From the NCBI GenBank assembly GCA_964614585.1, contig CAZTLW010000089.1, positions 1-9,762 of the forward strand: DNA of 9,762 nt. Reading direction: 5' to 3'. The notes beneath the pieces are model-generated. The model was not told the DNA's origin. It did not search any database and saw nothing but the letters and a program-made list of their open reading frames with translations. Source of the stretch: JAHEFX01 sp964614585 (GTDB lineage Bacteria > Actinomycetota > Acidimicrobiia > Spongiisociales > JAENVV01). The position numbers and the translations under genes were made by a program. Below, piece after piece: positions 1-8,934 of the stretch (position 1 is the stretch's first letter; every line of letters starts with the position of its first letter).

Positions 1-2444
<2,444 letters not shown>

Positions 2445-2459
<15 letters not shown>

Positions 2460-2524
2460 GCGTCGGTCTTGCTGCGATCCGGGGGCTGTGAGCGTCGGGA
2501 TCCGACGCCCTGAACCCTGGGTTG
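2445..2524. repeat. Paired 12-base direct repeats at and after the uvrA stop codon
   Basis: Two different 12-base words each occur twice. AACCCTGGGTTG is at 2445-2456 and again at 2513-2524. TGTGAGCGTCGG is at 2455-2466 and again at 2487-2498. In the first copy the two words overlap by two bases and contain the last codons and stop of uvrA; in the second they are separate and in reverse order. The core AACCCTGGGTT is also an odd-length palindrome. This may be the edge of a dispersed intergenic repeat, a pair of protein-binding sites, or a local duplication; the sequence alone does not decide. Confidence 0.5.
2492..2508 (+). terminator. Perfect 7-bp hairpin downstream of uvrA, possible terminator
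   Basis: GCGTCGG (2492-2498) pairs perfectly with CCGACGC (2502-2508) around a 3-base GAT loop. It lies 33 bases after the uvrA stop. No T-run follows, so it is not a classical intrinsic terminator. High-GC actinobacteria often have hairpins without U-tracts at gene ends, so a termination or RNA-stabilising role is possible but unproven. Confidence 0.3.
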
Positions 2525-2540
2525 GAGTCATCGACCTCCG

Positions 2541-2546
2541 GGTAAT
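2541..2546 (+). promoter_or_regulatory. Weak -10-like element upstream of the small membrane protein gene
   Basis: GGTAAT matches the last four bases of the TATAAT consensus and stands out in a very GC-rich spacer. It is 50 bases before the ATG at 2597. No good -35 is seen at 16-18 bases upstream; TTGGAG at 2522-2527 is too close. It is offered only as the best promoter candidate in the uvrA-2597 spacer. Confidence 0.2.
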
Positions 2547-2596
2547 GCCCCGACGCACCTGCCATCGGCCCCGGCGATCGGAGAGGAGAGACCGAG

Positions 2597-2800
2597 ATGG
2601 ACGATCACGGCGACGAGAGCGACGACCGACACCCCGCCTGGGACGTGGGCACGTGGATCGTCTTCGGGGCGATGGCCGGCACGCTGCTGTTCGCCATCAC
2701 CGGCAACGCCATGTGGATCGGGATCGGCGCCGCCATCGGCATCCTCCTGGCCGGGGTCGCCGGCCTGCTGCGCAACCGGAAGGGTTCCGACCGGCGATGA
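2597..2800 (+). CDS. Small two-helix membrane protein, 67 residues, function unknown
   Basis: I do not recognise a named family. The start is supported by AGGAG at 2584-2588, 8 bases before the ATG at 2597. The N-terminal 15 residues are strongly acidic and His-containing. Two hydrophobic segments follow, near residues 19-35 and 39-57. The second is Gly/Ala-rich with small residues spaced like a glycine zipper (GIGAAIGILLAG). A basic tail rich in Arg and Lys closes the protein. The charge pattern suggests a helical hairpin with the basic tail in the cytoplasm; because an even number of helices puts both ends on one side, the acidic N-terminus would also be inside. Its stop overlaps the start of the CPBP protease gene by 4 bases (ATGA), so the two are probably translated together. 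It could be a partner, chaperone or substrate of the protease, or just an unrelated membrane protein. Confidence 0.75.
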   Translation: MDDHGDESDDRHPAWDVGTWIVFGAMAGTLLFAITGNAMWIGIGAAIGILLAGVAGLLRNRKGSDRR

Positions 2801-3636
2801 GCGGCGAGTCGGTGCCACGCACGTCGACGCACCTCGCCGCCTTCTACGGCGTCGCCTGTGCCGTCAGCTGGGCGCTGTGGCTACCGCTGGCCATCGCGGA
2901 CGTCGGCGACATCCTTCGGTCCGTGCTGTTGGTGGTGGGCACCTTCGGGCCGGTGGTCGGCGCCCTGGCGATGCTGGTGGCCCGGCACGGACTTCCCGGG
3001 GCCCGGGACCGGGTGCGGCGCCTGCTGCGATGGCGGATCGGGTTCGGGTGGTGGGCGGTGGCCCTCCTCGGTCCGGTCGCCATCATCCTGGCCGGCATCG
3101 GCGTCGCCATCGCGGCCGGCGTCGACGTCTCGGGCTGGTCCGACCCCGAGCAGTGGTACCTGGTCGTGCCCGTCTTCGCCTACGTCGTCGTGTTCGGCGG
3201 CCCGCTCGGCGAGGAACTCGGTTGGCGGGGCTGGGCCCTGCCCCGCCTGCAGGTCCTCACGAGCCCGGTGGCGGCGTCGTTGGTGATCGGTGTGGCCTGG
3301 AGCCTGTGGCATTGGCCCCTGTTCCTGATCGAGGGGACGGTCCAGCAGTCGACGCCGCTTGCCGCCTTCGGCTTGCAGATCATCGTGGCGTCCGTCGTCT
3401 ACACGTGGCTCTGGAACCGCACCGCCAGCCTGCCCGTCGTGATCGGGTTCCATGCCGCCTTCAACACGGCGGTCGGCGTCTTCCCGATCCTCCCCGAGAC
3501 CGCCGGGACCCCGGTGCCGCTGTGGACGGGCATCGGGGTGGGCGGCCTCGTGGCCCTGGCGCTGATCGGGGCGACCCGAGGCCGCCTCGGCCTCCGGCCC
3601 GAGTCACCTGCCGCCCGGGCCGGCCCGATCGGGTGA
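2797..3636 (+). CDS. CPBP-family intramembrane glutamic endopeptidase (Abi/CAAX protease-like)
   Basis: This is a multi-pass membrane protein of 279 residues in the CPBP family (Rce1/Abi-like), whose members cleave peptide bonds inside or next to the membrane. The three family motifs are present: EExxxR as EELGWR at residues 139-144, the FxxxH-like motif ending at His172 (SLWHWPLF), and HxxxN as HAAFN at 219-223. Hydrophobic stretches suggest about seven or eight helices, including a long one near residues 14-34. The ATG at 2797 is chosen because it overlaps the upstream stop as ATGA and gives a normal family-length protein; the frame stays open far upstream but there overlaps uvrA. Bacterial CPBP proteins have been tied to bacteriocin self-immunity, prenyl-protein processing and signalling, but the substrate here is unknown. 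The catalytic residues look intact. Confidence 0.9.
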   Translation: MSGESVPRTSTHLAAFYGVACAVSWALWLPLAIADVGDILRSVLLVVGTFGPVVGALAMLVARHGLPGARDRVRRLLRWRIGFGWWAVALLGPVAIILAGIGVAIAAGVDVSGWSDPEQWYLVVPVFAYVVVFGGPLGEELGWRGWALPRLQVLTSPVAASLVIGVAWSLWHWPLFLIEGTVQQSTPLAAFGLQIIVASVVYTWLWNRTASLPVVIGFHAAFNTAVGVFPILPETAGTPVPLWTGIGVGGLVALALIGATRGRLGLRPESPAARAGPIG

Positions 3637-3642
3637 CCGAGG

Positions 3643-3662
3643 CCCGGGGCAGCAGTCCCGGG
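3643..3662 (+). terminator. GC hairpin after the CPBP protease gene
   Basis: CCCGGG at 3643-3648 can pair with CCCGGG at 3657-3662 around an 8-base loop. It begins 7 bases after the protease stop and ends 18 bases before the next ATG. No T-run follows. It could be a weak terminator or 3' end stabiliser separating the protease unit from the methyltransferase-uvrC unit. Confidence 0.3.
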
Positions 3663-3666
3663 TCGC

Positions 3667-3672
3667 CATACT
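3667..3672 (+). promoter_or_regulatory. Candidate -10 element of a leaderless promoter
   Basis: CATACT matches four of six TATAAT positions and ends 7 bases before the ATG at 3680. This spacing would place transcription start at or next to the A of the start codon, as in the leaderless transcripts common in actinobacteria. In line with this, the bases just before the ATG hold no good Shine-Dalgarno sequence. There is no convincing -35. If real, it would drive the methyltransferase-uvrC-rapZ-yvcK unit. Confidence 0.3.
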
Positions 3673-3679
3673 CGGGGCC

Positions 3680-4372
3680 ATGACGGACTGGGACGAGCTG
3701 GCCGACTGGTGGGTCGAGGAGATCGCCGACCCGGCCTACGTCGAGGAGGTCGTGCCCCTCACCCTCGACCTGCTGCATGCGGTGCCCGGTGAGCGCCTGC
3801 TGGACGTCGGCTGTGGGGAGGGTCAGGTCCTGCGAGCCGTGGCCGAACGAGGTGCCGACGTCGTGGGCGTCGACGGCTCCCTGGCCCTCGCCCGACGCGC
3901 CGGCCGGGCGGTCGTCGACCGCCTGCCGGATCTCGCCGCCATCGGGGACGACACGCTCGATGGGGCGTTCGTGGTGCTCGTGCTCGAACACCTCCCCGAC
4001 CCCGCCCCGGTCTTCACGGCGCTCGCCCGGGTGGTCCGCCCCGCCGGCCGCCTCGTCGTGGTCGCCAACCACCCGGTCTTCACCGCCCCCGAGGGCGCCC
4101 CGGTGACCGACCCCACCGACGGCGAGGTCTTCTGGCGACCGGGCCGGTACCTCGACGACGGGCACACCGACGAACCGGCAGGGGAGGGGACCCTCCGCTT
4201 CCACCACCGCCCGATGGGCCGCCTGCTCACCGTCGCCGCCGAGGCCGGCTGGTCCCTGGAGCGACTCGTCGAGCGAGGCGCGGGGCCGGGCCAGGTCCGC
4301 CGTGATCCGACCCTCGCCGACCAGACCCACATCCCCCGCCTGTTGGGGGCCCGGTGGGGGAGGATCGGGTGA
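3680..4372 (+). CDS. Class I SAM-dependent methyltransferase
   Basis: The 230-residue product has a single Rossmann-type methyltransferase domain. Motif I is LLDVGCGEG at residues 40-48. An acidic residue, Asp65 in VVGVDGS, ends strand 2 and should bind the ribose of S-adenosylmethionine. The LEHLPDP segment and the following RPAGRLVVV strand are typical of the Methyltransf_11/25 group. The substrate cannot be read from the sequence: such proteins act on small molecules, lipids, quinones, RNA or protein. The ATG at 3680 starts shortly before the fold and has no clear ribosome-binding site. The stop TGA (4370-4372) shares one base with the uvrC ATG, so the two genes are coupled, which hints at shared regulation but does not prove a repair role. 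Confidence 0.85.
   Translation: MTDWDELADWWVEEIADPAYVEEVVPLTLDLLHAVPGERLLDVGCGEGQVLRAVAERGADVVGVDGSLALARRAGRAVVDRLPDLAAIGDDTLDGAFVVLVLEHLPDPAPVFTALARVVRPAGRLVVVANHPVFTAPEGAPVTDPTDGEVFWRPGRYLDDGHTDEPAGEGTLRFHHRPMGRLLTVAAEAGWSLERLVERGAGPGQVRRDPTLADQTHIPRLLGARWGRIG
4356..4364 (+). promoter_or_regulatory. Ribosome-binding site that decides the uvrC start
   Basis: GGGGGAGGA contains GGAGG at 4359-4363, 8 bases before the ATG at 4372. It lies inside the end of the methyltransferase gene. The in-frame GTG at 4354 would place this motif inside the coding region and adds six residues not expected in UvrC, so the ATG at 4372 is preferred. Confidence 0.65.
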
Positions 4373-6228
4373 TGCAACGCCCCGCCCCTTCCGAGATCCC
4401 CGACGCTCCCGGGTCGTACCAGTTCCGGGACGCGCACGGCGAGATCGTCTACGTGGGCAAGGCGAAGTCGCTTCGCAAACGGGTCTCGTCCTACTTCACG
4501 AAGGCCCACACCCAGACCCAGAAGACCCGGGACCTCATGGCGGTGGCCGACTCGGTCGAGTGGATCGTCACCGACACCGAGGTCGAGGCCTTTCTCCTCG
4601 AGTACTCGCTCATCCAGAAGCACCGCCCCCGGTTCAACATCCGCCTTCGGGACGACAAGTCCTACCCGTTCCTCGCCCTCACCCGTGACGACGAGTGGCC
4701 GGCGGCCCGGGTGGTACGCGGCAAGCGCCGAAAGGGGACCCAGTACTTCGGCCCGTTCGCCCACGCCTACGCCGTCCGCAACACGCTCGACCTGCTCCTC
4801 AAGACCTATCCGGTGCGGACCTGCTCGGACGGCAAGTTCTCCGACCACGTGTCGCGGGGGCGGCCCTGCCTGCTCTACGACATCGAGAAGTGCTCCGGCC
4901 CGTGCATCGGCGCCGTCGACGCCGAGGACTACGAGGCGATGCTCGACGGTCTGGCTGCCTTCTTCTCGGGGGATGGCACCGACGCCATCGCCACCCTCAC
5001 CGAGCGGATGGAGGACGCTGCCGAGCGCCTCGAGTTCGAGCGGGCCGCCCGCGCCCGCGACCAGATCCGTGACGTGGAGAAGGCGCTCGCCCGCCAGGAG
5101 GTCGCTTCGACCCGACCGGAGGACTTCGACCTCGTCGCCGTCCACGACGACGACCTCCAGGCGGCGGTCCAGGTGCTCATCGTTCGCCGGGGTCGGGTGA
5201 CCGGTCGCTACGGGACGGTCGTCGACAAGGTCGAGGAGCTCGACGCGGCCGACATCGTCCAGCGGGTGGTCGTCGGGCGCTACCAGGACGAGCCGCCACC
5301 CAAGGAGGTGCTCGTTGAGCACGAGCCCCCCGACGCCGACCTGCTCGCCGAGTGGTTGACGGATGTCCGGGGCTCGGCCGTGTCGGTGCGGGTCCCCCAG
5401 CGGGGGGCGAAGCGACGCCTCATGGAGACGGCGCACACCAACGCCGCCGAGGCGTTCGCCCGCCACAAGCTGCGCCATACCTCGGACCCCAACCAGCGCG
5501 CCCAGGCGCTGCGGAGCCTGCAGGCGACGCTCGACCTGCCGGTGCCGCCCCTGCGGATCGAGTGCTACGACATCTCGACGCTGGCCGGCCGCAACACGGT
5601 CGGGTCCATGGTGGTCCTCGAGGACGGGCTGCCGAAGCGCTCGCAGTACCGCCGGTTCAAGATCAAGGGCTTCGAGGGCCAGGACGACTTCGCCGCCATG
5701 GAGGAGGTGCTGCGCCGCCGCTTCACGGCCTATCTCGCCGAGCGGGATCGCCCCGTGGAGGAGCGGGGCAAGTTCGCCTACCCGCCGTCGCTGGTGCTCG
5801 TCGACGGCGGCGCTGGCCAACTGGGCCGGGCGGTGGCCGTGCTCGATGACCTCGACCTCGACATCCCGGTCGCCGGGCTGGCCAAGAAGATGGAGGAGGT
5901 GTACCTCCCCGGCGCCGACGAGCCGCTGGCGATCCCCCGCGACGAGCCGGCCCTCCACCTGTTGCAGCGGGTGCGGGACGAGGCCCACCGGTTCGCGGTC
6001 ACCTACCACCGGAGCCTGCGTGGCAAGAAGATGGTCGACAGCGTGCTCGACGAGGTGCCCGGCATCGGCCCGACCCGCAAGAAGGCACTCATCCGCCGGT
6101 TCGGGTCGCTCAAGCGGATCCGGGCCGCCGAGCTCGACGAACTGGCCGAGGTCGTGCCAGAAGGGGTGGCCGGGACGTTGTACGCTGCCCTCCACGACCC
6201 CTCGCCCCGCCAGGACGCCCCCCGATGA
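4372..6228 (+). CDS. uvrC: UvrC, excinuclease ABC subunit C
   Basis: UvrC makes both incisions around damaged DNA after UvrA has loaded UvrB. The 618-residue product is full length for the family. Domains in order: GIY-YIG nuclease (GSY 14-16, YVG 27-29, Arg35, and Glu77 as the likely metal ligand); four cysteines at 151, 166, 174 and 178, matching the cluster reported to bind Fe-S in UvrC; a UVR helical hairpin for UvrB contact at about 204-238; an RNase H-like C-terminal nuclease with probable catalytic Asp400 (ECYDIS), Asp478 (LVDGG) and His539; and a helix-hairpin-helix region from about 560 to 612 (PGIGPTRKKAL). The start is fixed by the strong Shine-Dalgarno before 4372. The ATG overlaps the methyltransferase stop by one base, and the uvrC stop overlaps the rapZ start by four. 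All key residues appear present. Confidence 0.98.
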   Translation: MQRPAPSEIPDAPGSYQFRDAHGEIVYVGKAKSLRKRVSSYFTKAHTQTQKTRDLMAVADSVEWIVTDTEVEAFLLEYSLIQKHRPRFNIRLRDDKSYPFLALTRDDEWPAARVVRGKRRKGTQYFGPFAHAYAVRNTLDLLLKTYPVRTCSDGKFSDHVSRGRPCLLYDIEKCSGPCIGAVDAEDYEAMLDGLAAFFSGDGTDAIATLTERMEDAAERLEFERAARARDQIRDVEKALARQEVASTRPEDFDLVAVHDDDLQAAVQVLIVRRGRVTGRYGTVVDKVEELDAADIVQRVVVGRYQDEPPPKEVLVEHEPPDADLLAEWLTDVRGSAVSVRVPQRGAKRRLMETAHTNAAEAFARHKLRHTSDPNQRAQALRSLQATLDLPVPPLRIECYDISTLAGRNTVGSMVVLEDGLPKRSQYRRFKIKGFEGQDDFAAMEEVLRRRFTAYLAERDRPVEERGKFAYPPSLVLVDGGAGQLGRAVAVLDDLDLDIPVAGLAKKMEEVYLPGADEPLAIPRDEPALHLLQRVRDEAHRFAVTYHRSLRGKKMVDSVLDEVPGIGPTRKKALIRRFGSLKRIRAAELDELAEVVPEGVAGTLYAALHDPSPRQDAPR

Positions 6229-7097
6229 GTGCAGCGACGACGCCCAAGGGCCCCAAGGTGCTCGTGGTGACGGGCATGTCGGGTGCGGGTCGGTCGACGG
6301 TCGGCAAGGTGCTCCAGGACCTCGGGTACATCCTCATCGACGGCCTGCCGTTGCAACTGATCGACGATGCCGCCCACATCCATGACGTCGAGGAGGGCGA
6401 GACCCATCTCGCGGTGACGATCGACGCCCGAACGGGGCTGCGCATCGACGACCTCTCCGAGGCGCTCCACACGCTGCGCACCCACGGGCTGGATCCGGTG
6501 GTGTTGTTCCTCGATGCTGCCGACGAGATCATCGCCAAGCGCTACGACGAGGTGCGCCGACCCCATCCCCGTGAGGCTCCCACCGTCCTCGAGTCGGTGC
6601 GAGCCGAACGCGAGGACCTGGCGCCCCTGCGGGAACTCGCCGACGTCGTCATCGACACGAGCGGTTACAACGTCCACGACCTCCGGCGGCGGATCGAGGA
6701 AGAATTCTCCGAGCCGACGCAGTCGACGATGCGGGTGTCGATCCGCTCGTTCGGCTTCAAGCATGGGCACCCCCACGACGTCGACCTCATGTTGGACGTG
6801 CGCTTCCTGCCCAACCCGCACTGGGTCGACGACCTGCGTCCGCTCACCGGCCTCGAGGAGGCGGTCCGCCGCTACGTGCTCGACCAGCCCGACGCGGAGG
6901 AGTTCCTCGCCAAGGCCGAGGACCTCCTCGACTTCCTGCTCCCTCGGTACGAGGCCGAGGGTCGCGCCTACCTCTCGATCGGGGTGGGCTGTACCGGCGG
7001 CCGCCACCGATCCGTGGCCCTCGCCGAGGCGCTCGGGTCCTGGCTGGTCGACCGGGGCGTCGCCGCCACGGTCCACCACCGGGACCTCGCCCGATGA
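6225..7097 (+). CDS. rapZ: RapZ/YvcJ-family P-loop nucleotide-binding protein
   Basis: The 290-residue product matches the RapZ (YhbJ/YvcJ) family. In Escherichia coli RapZ is an RNase E adaptor that targets the GlmZ sRNA and so controls glucosamine-6-phosphate synthesis; in Gram-positives the role is less clear. The N-terminal domain has Walker A GMSGAGRST at residues 17-25, with Arg in place of the usual Lys, which I recall as usual in actinobacterial homologues. The next family motif, normally DNLP, reads DGLP at 39-42. IDTSGYNV marks the end of the kinase-like half. The C-terminal domain carries GFKHGHP and GCTGGRHRSV (255-264), the conserved segment associated with RNA binding in RapZ. 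The gene overlaps uvrC and yvcK by 4 bases on each side (ATGA), so it is probably translated by coupling; only a weak AGGA precedes it. Confidence 0.95.
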   Translation: MSAATTPKGPKVLVVTGMSGAGRSTVGKVLQDLGYILIDGLPLQLIDDAAHIHDVEEGETHLAVTIDARTGLRIDDLSEALHTLRTHGLDPVVLFLDAADEIIAKRYDEVRRPHPREAPTVLESVRAEREDLAPLRELADVVIDTSGYNVHDLRRRIEEEFSEPTQSTMRVSIRSFGFKHGHPHDVDLMLDVRFLPNPHWVDDLRPLTGLEEAVRRYVLDQPDAEEFLAKAEDLLDFLLPRYEAEGRAYLSIGVGCTGGRHRSVALAEALGSWLVDRGVAATVHHRDLAR

Positions 7098-7747
7098 CGA
7101 CCCCCGAGACCCAGCTGTTCCCGGCGCTGTTGGGCCTCGAGGAGGACGGCCCGTCGGTGGTCGCGATCGGGGGCGGGGCCGGCCTCGCCCAGGCGCTGGT
7201 GGCCGCCCAGACCTATGCCGGGGAGATCACCGGGATCGTGTCGGTGGCCGACGACGGTGGCTCGTCGGGACGCCTTGTCGACGGCCTCGACATCCCGCCA
7301 CCCGGCGACGTTCGCAAGGCGTTGCTCAGTCTCGCCGACCCGTCGCTGCTCTCGGAGTTGTTCGCCTACCGCTTCGACGCCTCCGACGTCTCNNNNNNNN
7401 NNNNNNNNNNNNNNNNNNNNNNNNNNNNNNNNNNNNNNNNNNNNNNNNNNNNNNNNNNNNNNNNNNNNNNNNNNNNNNNNNNNNNNNNNNNNCGGGGGAT
7501 GGACGGCGTCGACCACCTCCATGCGCTGGAGGCGGTGGGAGGGATCCGCAGCGGCGGTACGATCGTGGCAGATCGGGGAGCATTCCCCGTGCCGGAGGGG
7601 ATCGACCGGGTGACCGTCGACATGGTGGCGGCGCTCGAGTACGGCTGGGCGCTCTGTGGCGCCGACGTAGCCGACCCGAAGGGGTCGTGGCCGACCCACG
7701 ACCCCATCCGGCTCGGGCGGGTCCTCGCCGACTTCACCCGCCAGTAA
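7094..7747 (+). CDS. yvcK: YvcK/GlmR/CuvA family protein, interrupted by an assembly gap
   Basis: YvcK proteins have a CofD-like fold, bind UDP-GlcNAc in studied homologues, and support cell-wall precursor supply and cell shape. The 99 residues before the gap hold GGGAGL (26-31), VADDGGSSGRL (51-61), PPPGDVRKALL (68-78) and LFAYRF (89-94), all family hallmarks. The 84 residues after the gap hold GMDGVDHLHAL and the C-terminal HDPxxL motif, matching the family's last part, and end at TAA 7745-7747. With 100 Ns the two parts share one frame, but the total of 217 codons is far below the usual 310-340. About 100 or more further residues, including the central conserved segment, are therefore missing from the assembly. 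This looks like an incomplete assembly, not a broken gene. The start overlaps the rapZ stop by 4 bases. Confidence 0.9.
   Translation: MTTPETQLFPALLGLEEDGPSVVAIGGGAGLAQALVAAQTYAGEITGIVSVADDGGSSGRLVDGLDIPPPGDVRKALLSLADPSLLSELFAYRFDASDVXXXXXXXXXXXXXXXXXXXXXXXXXXXXXXXXXXRGMDGVDHLHALEAVGGIRSGGTIVADRGAFPVPEGIDRVTVDMVAALEYGWALCGADVADPKGSWPTHDPIRLGRVLADFTRQ
7393..7492. other. Assembly gap (100 Ns) inside yvcK
   Basis: Exactly 100 unresolved bases lie inside yvcK. A round 100 is a common placeholder for a gap of unknown size. Comparing the flanking YvcK fragments (99 and 84 residues) with the usual family length suggests that about 400 bases, not 100, are missing here. Confidence 0.97.
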
Positions 7748-7757
7748 CCGGAGAGCC

Positions 7758-8933
7758 ATGCCCATCCGCACCCTCGACGACGTCGATCCCCGCGGCCGCC
7801 GCGTCCTCGTCCGCGCCGACCTGAACGTCCCGCTCGACGACGGGCGGGTGACCGACGACTTCCGCATTCGTGCCGCCCTACCGACGATCCGCGCCCTCCG
7901 GGAGGGCGGGGCGGTGGTGGTGGTGTGCAGCCACCTCGGGCGTCCGAAGGGCTGGGACGAATCCCTGTCCACGGCGCCGGTGGCAGCTGCCATGGCCGAG
8001 CTGGCCGGCTTCGACGTTCGCCACGTCGGTGACGTGGCCGGGCCGGCGGCGACCACGGCCATCGCCGACGCCGAGCCCGGCGACGTGCTGCTGTTGGAGA
8101 ACACCCGATTCGAGCCGGGGGAGACCAAGAACGACCCGGAGCTCGCCGCCCGGCTCGGCTCGATGGTCGACCTCTTCGTGCTCGACGCCTTCGGCTCGGC
8201 CCATCGGGCCCACGCCTCCACGGTGGGGGTGACCGAGCATGTGGAGTCGGTCGCCGGTCCCCTGCTGATGGCCGAGGTCGACGCCCTCGGCCGGTTGCTC
8301 ACCGACCCGCCCCGTCCGTTCGTGGTCGTCCTCGGCGGGGCAAAGGTGTCCGACAAGCTGGGTGTGATCGAGCACCTGCTGCCACGGGTCGATGGGATGC
8401 TCATCGGTGGGGGCATGTGTTTCACCGCGCTCGCCGCCCGGGGCCACACCGTCGGTGACTCGCTGCTCGAGGAGGACTTCGTCGGGAAGATGACGGAACT
8501 GCTCGACGGCGAGCACGGCGACAAGGTGCTGCTGCCCACCGACGTCGTCATCGCCGACCGGTTCGCCCCCGACGCCGAGCATCGGACGGTGCCGGTGGCC
8601 GAGATCCCCGACGGGTGGCAAGGTCTCGACATCGGGCCGTCGACGATCGAGGCCTTCGAGAAGCGCATTGCCGAGGCCGGCTCGGTGTTCTGGAACGGCC
8701 CGATGGGCGTCTTCGAGTTCGAGGCCTTCCGGGCCGGCACCGAGGCGGTCGCCCGGGCGGTGGCCGACGCCGACGGCTTCACCGTCGTCGGCGGAGGCGA
8801 CTCGGTGGCGGCGATCCGCCTGCTGGGCCTCGACGACGGACCCGACCACGTATCGACCGGCGGCGGTGCCGGCCTCGAGTTCCTGGAAGGCCAGGAACTC
8901 CCCGGTGTCGCCGCCCTGGAGTCAGGAGCCTGA
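7758..8933 (+). CDS. pgk: Phosphoglycerate kinase
   Basis: Phosphoglycerate kinase converts 1,3-bisphosphoglycerate and ADP to 3-phosphoglycerate and ATP in glycolysis, and runs in reverse in gluconeogenesis. The 391-residue product has normal length. Motifs seen: RADLNVP (19-25) and SHLGRP (58-63) for substrate binding; LLLENTRFEPGE; DAFGSAHRAHAS; GGAKVSDK from residue 193 with Lys196; NGPMGVFE from 313; GGGDS (345-349); and HVSTGGGA (364-371) at the nucleotide site. GGAGAG at 7750-7755 precedes the ATG at 7758. The gene starts 10 bases after the yvcK stop and is separated by one base from tpiA. Usually gap (GAPDH), and in many actinobacteria whiA further up, stand between yvcK and pgk; neither is present here. 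Confidence 0.98.
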   Translation: MPIRTLDDVDPRGRRVLVRADLNVPLDDGRVTDDFRIRAALPTIRALREGGAVVVVCSHLGRPKGWDESLSTAPVAAAMAELAGFDVRHVGDVAGPAATTAIADAEPGDVLLLENTRFEPGETKNDPELAARLGSMVDLFVLDAFGSAHRAHASTVGVTEHVESVAGPLLMAEVDALGRLLTDPPRPFVVVLGGAKVSDKLGVIEHLLPRVDGMLIGGGMCFTALAARGHTVGDSLLEEDFVGKMTELLDGEHGDKVLLPTDVVIADRFAPDAEHRTVPVAEIPDGWQGLDIGPSTIEAFEKRIAEAGSVFWNGPMGVFEFEAFRAGTEAVARAVADADGFTVVGGGDSVAAIRLLGLDDGPDHVSTGGGAGLEFLEGQELPGVAALESGA

Positions 8934-8934
8934 C

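Noticed and set aside
4354..4356. GTG as the uvrC start
   Set aside because: It would put the GGGGGAGGA ribosome-binding site inside the coding region. The ATG at 4372 has ideal spacing from that site and gives a typical UvrC N-terminus.
2597..4372. The small protein, CPBP protease and methyltransferase as a new defence island
   Set aside because: No nuclease, toxin, sensor, recombinase, tRNA or attachment site accompanies them, and their base composition looks like that of their neighbours. The evidence supports only an accessory gene pair and a methyltransferase of unknown substrate.
3823..6195. A 790-codon open frame on the minus strand opposite the methyltransferase and uvrC
   Set aside because: It is antisense to uvrC and the methyltransferase, which carry clear motifs and catalytic residues. 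Its product is low-complexity and rich in Arg, Gly, Val and Glu/His with no recognisable domain. Long antisense frames are expected in such GC-rich DNA.
6968..8782. A 604-codon open frame on the minus strand opposite yvcK and pgk
   Set aside because: It runs across the N gap, so its continuity is artificial. The product is Ser/Arg/Pro-rich without motifs and lies opposite well-supported pgk.
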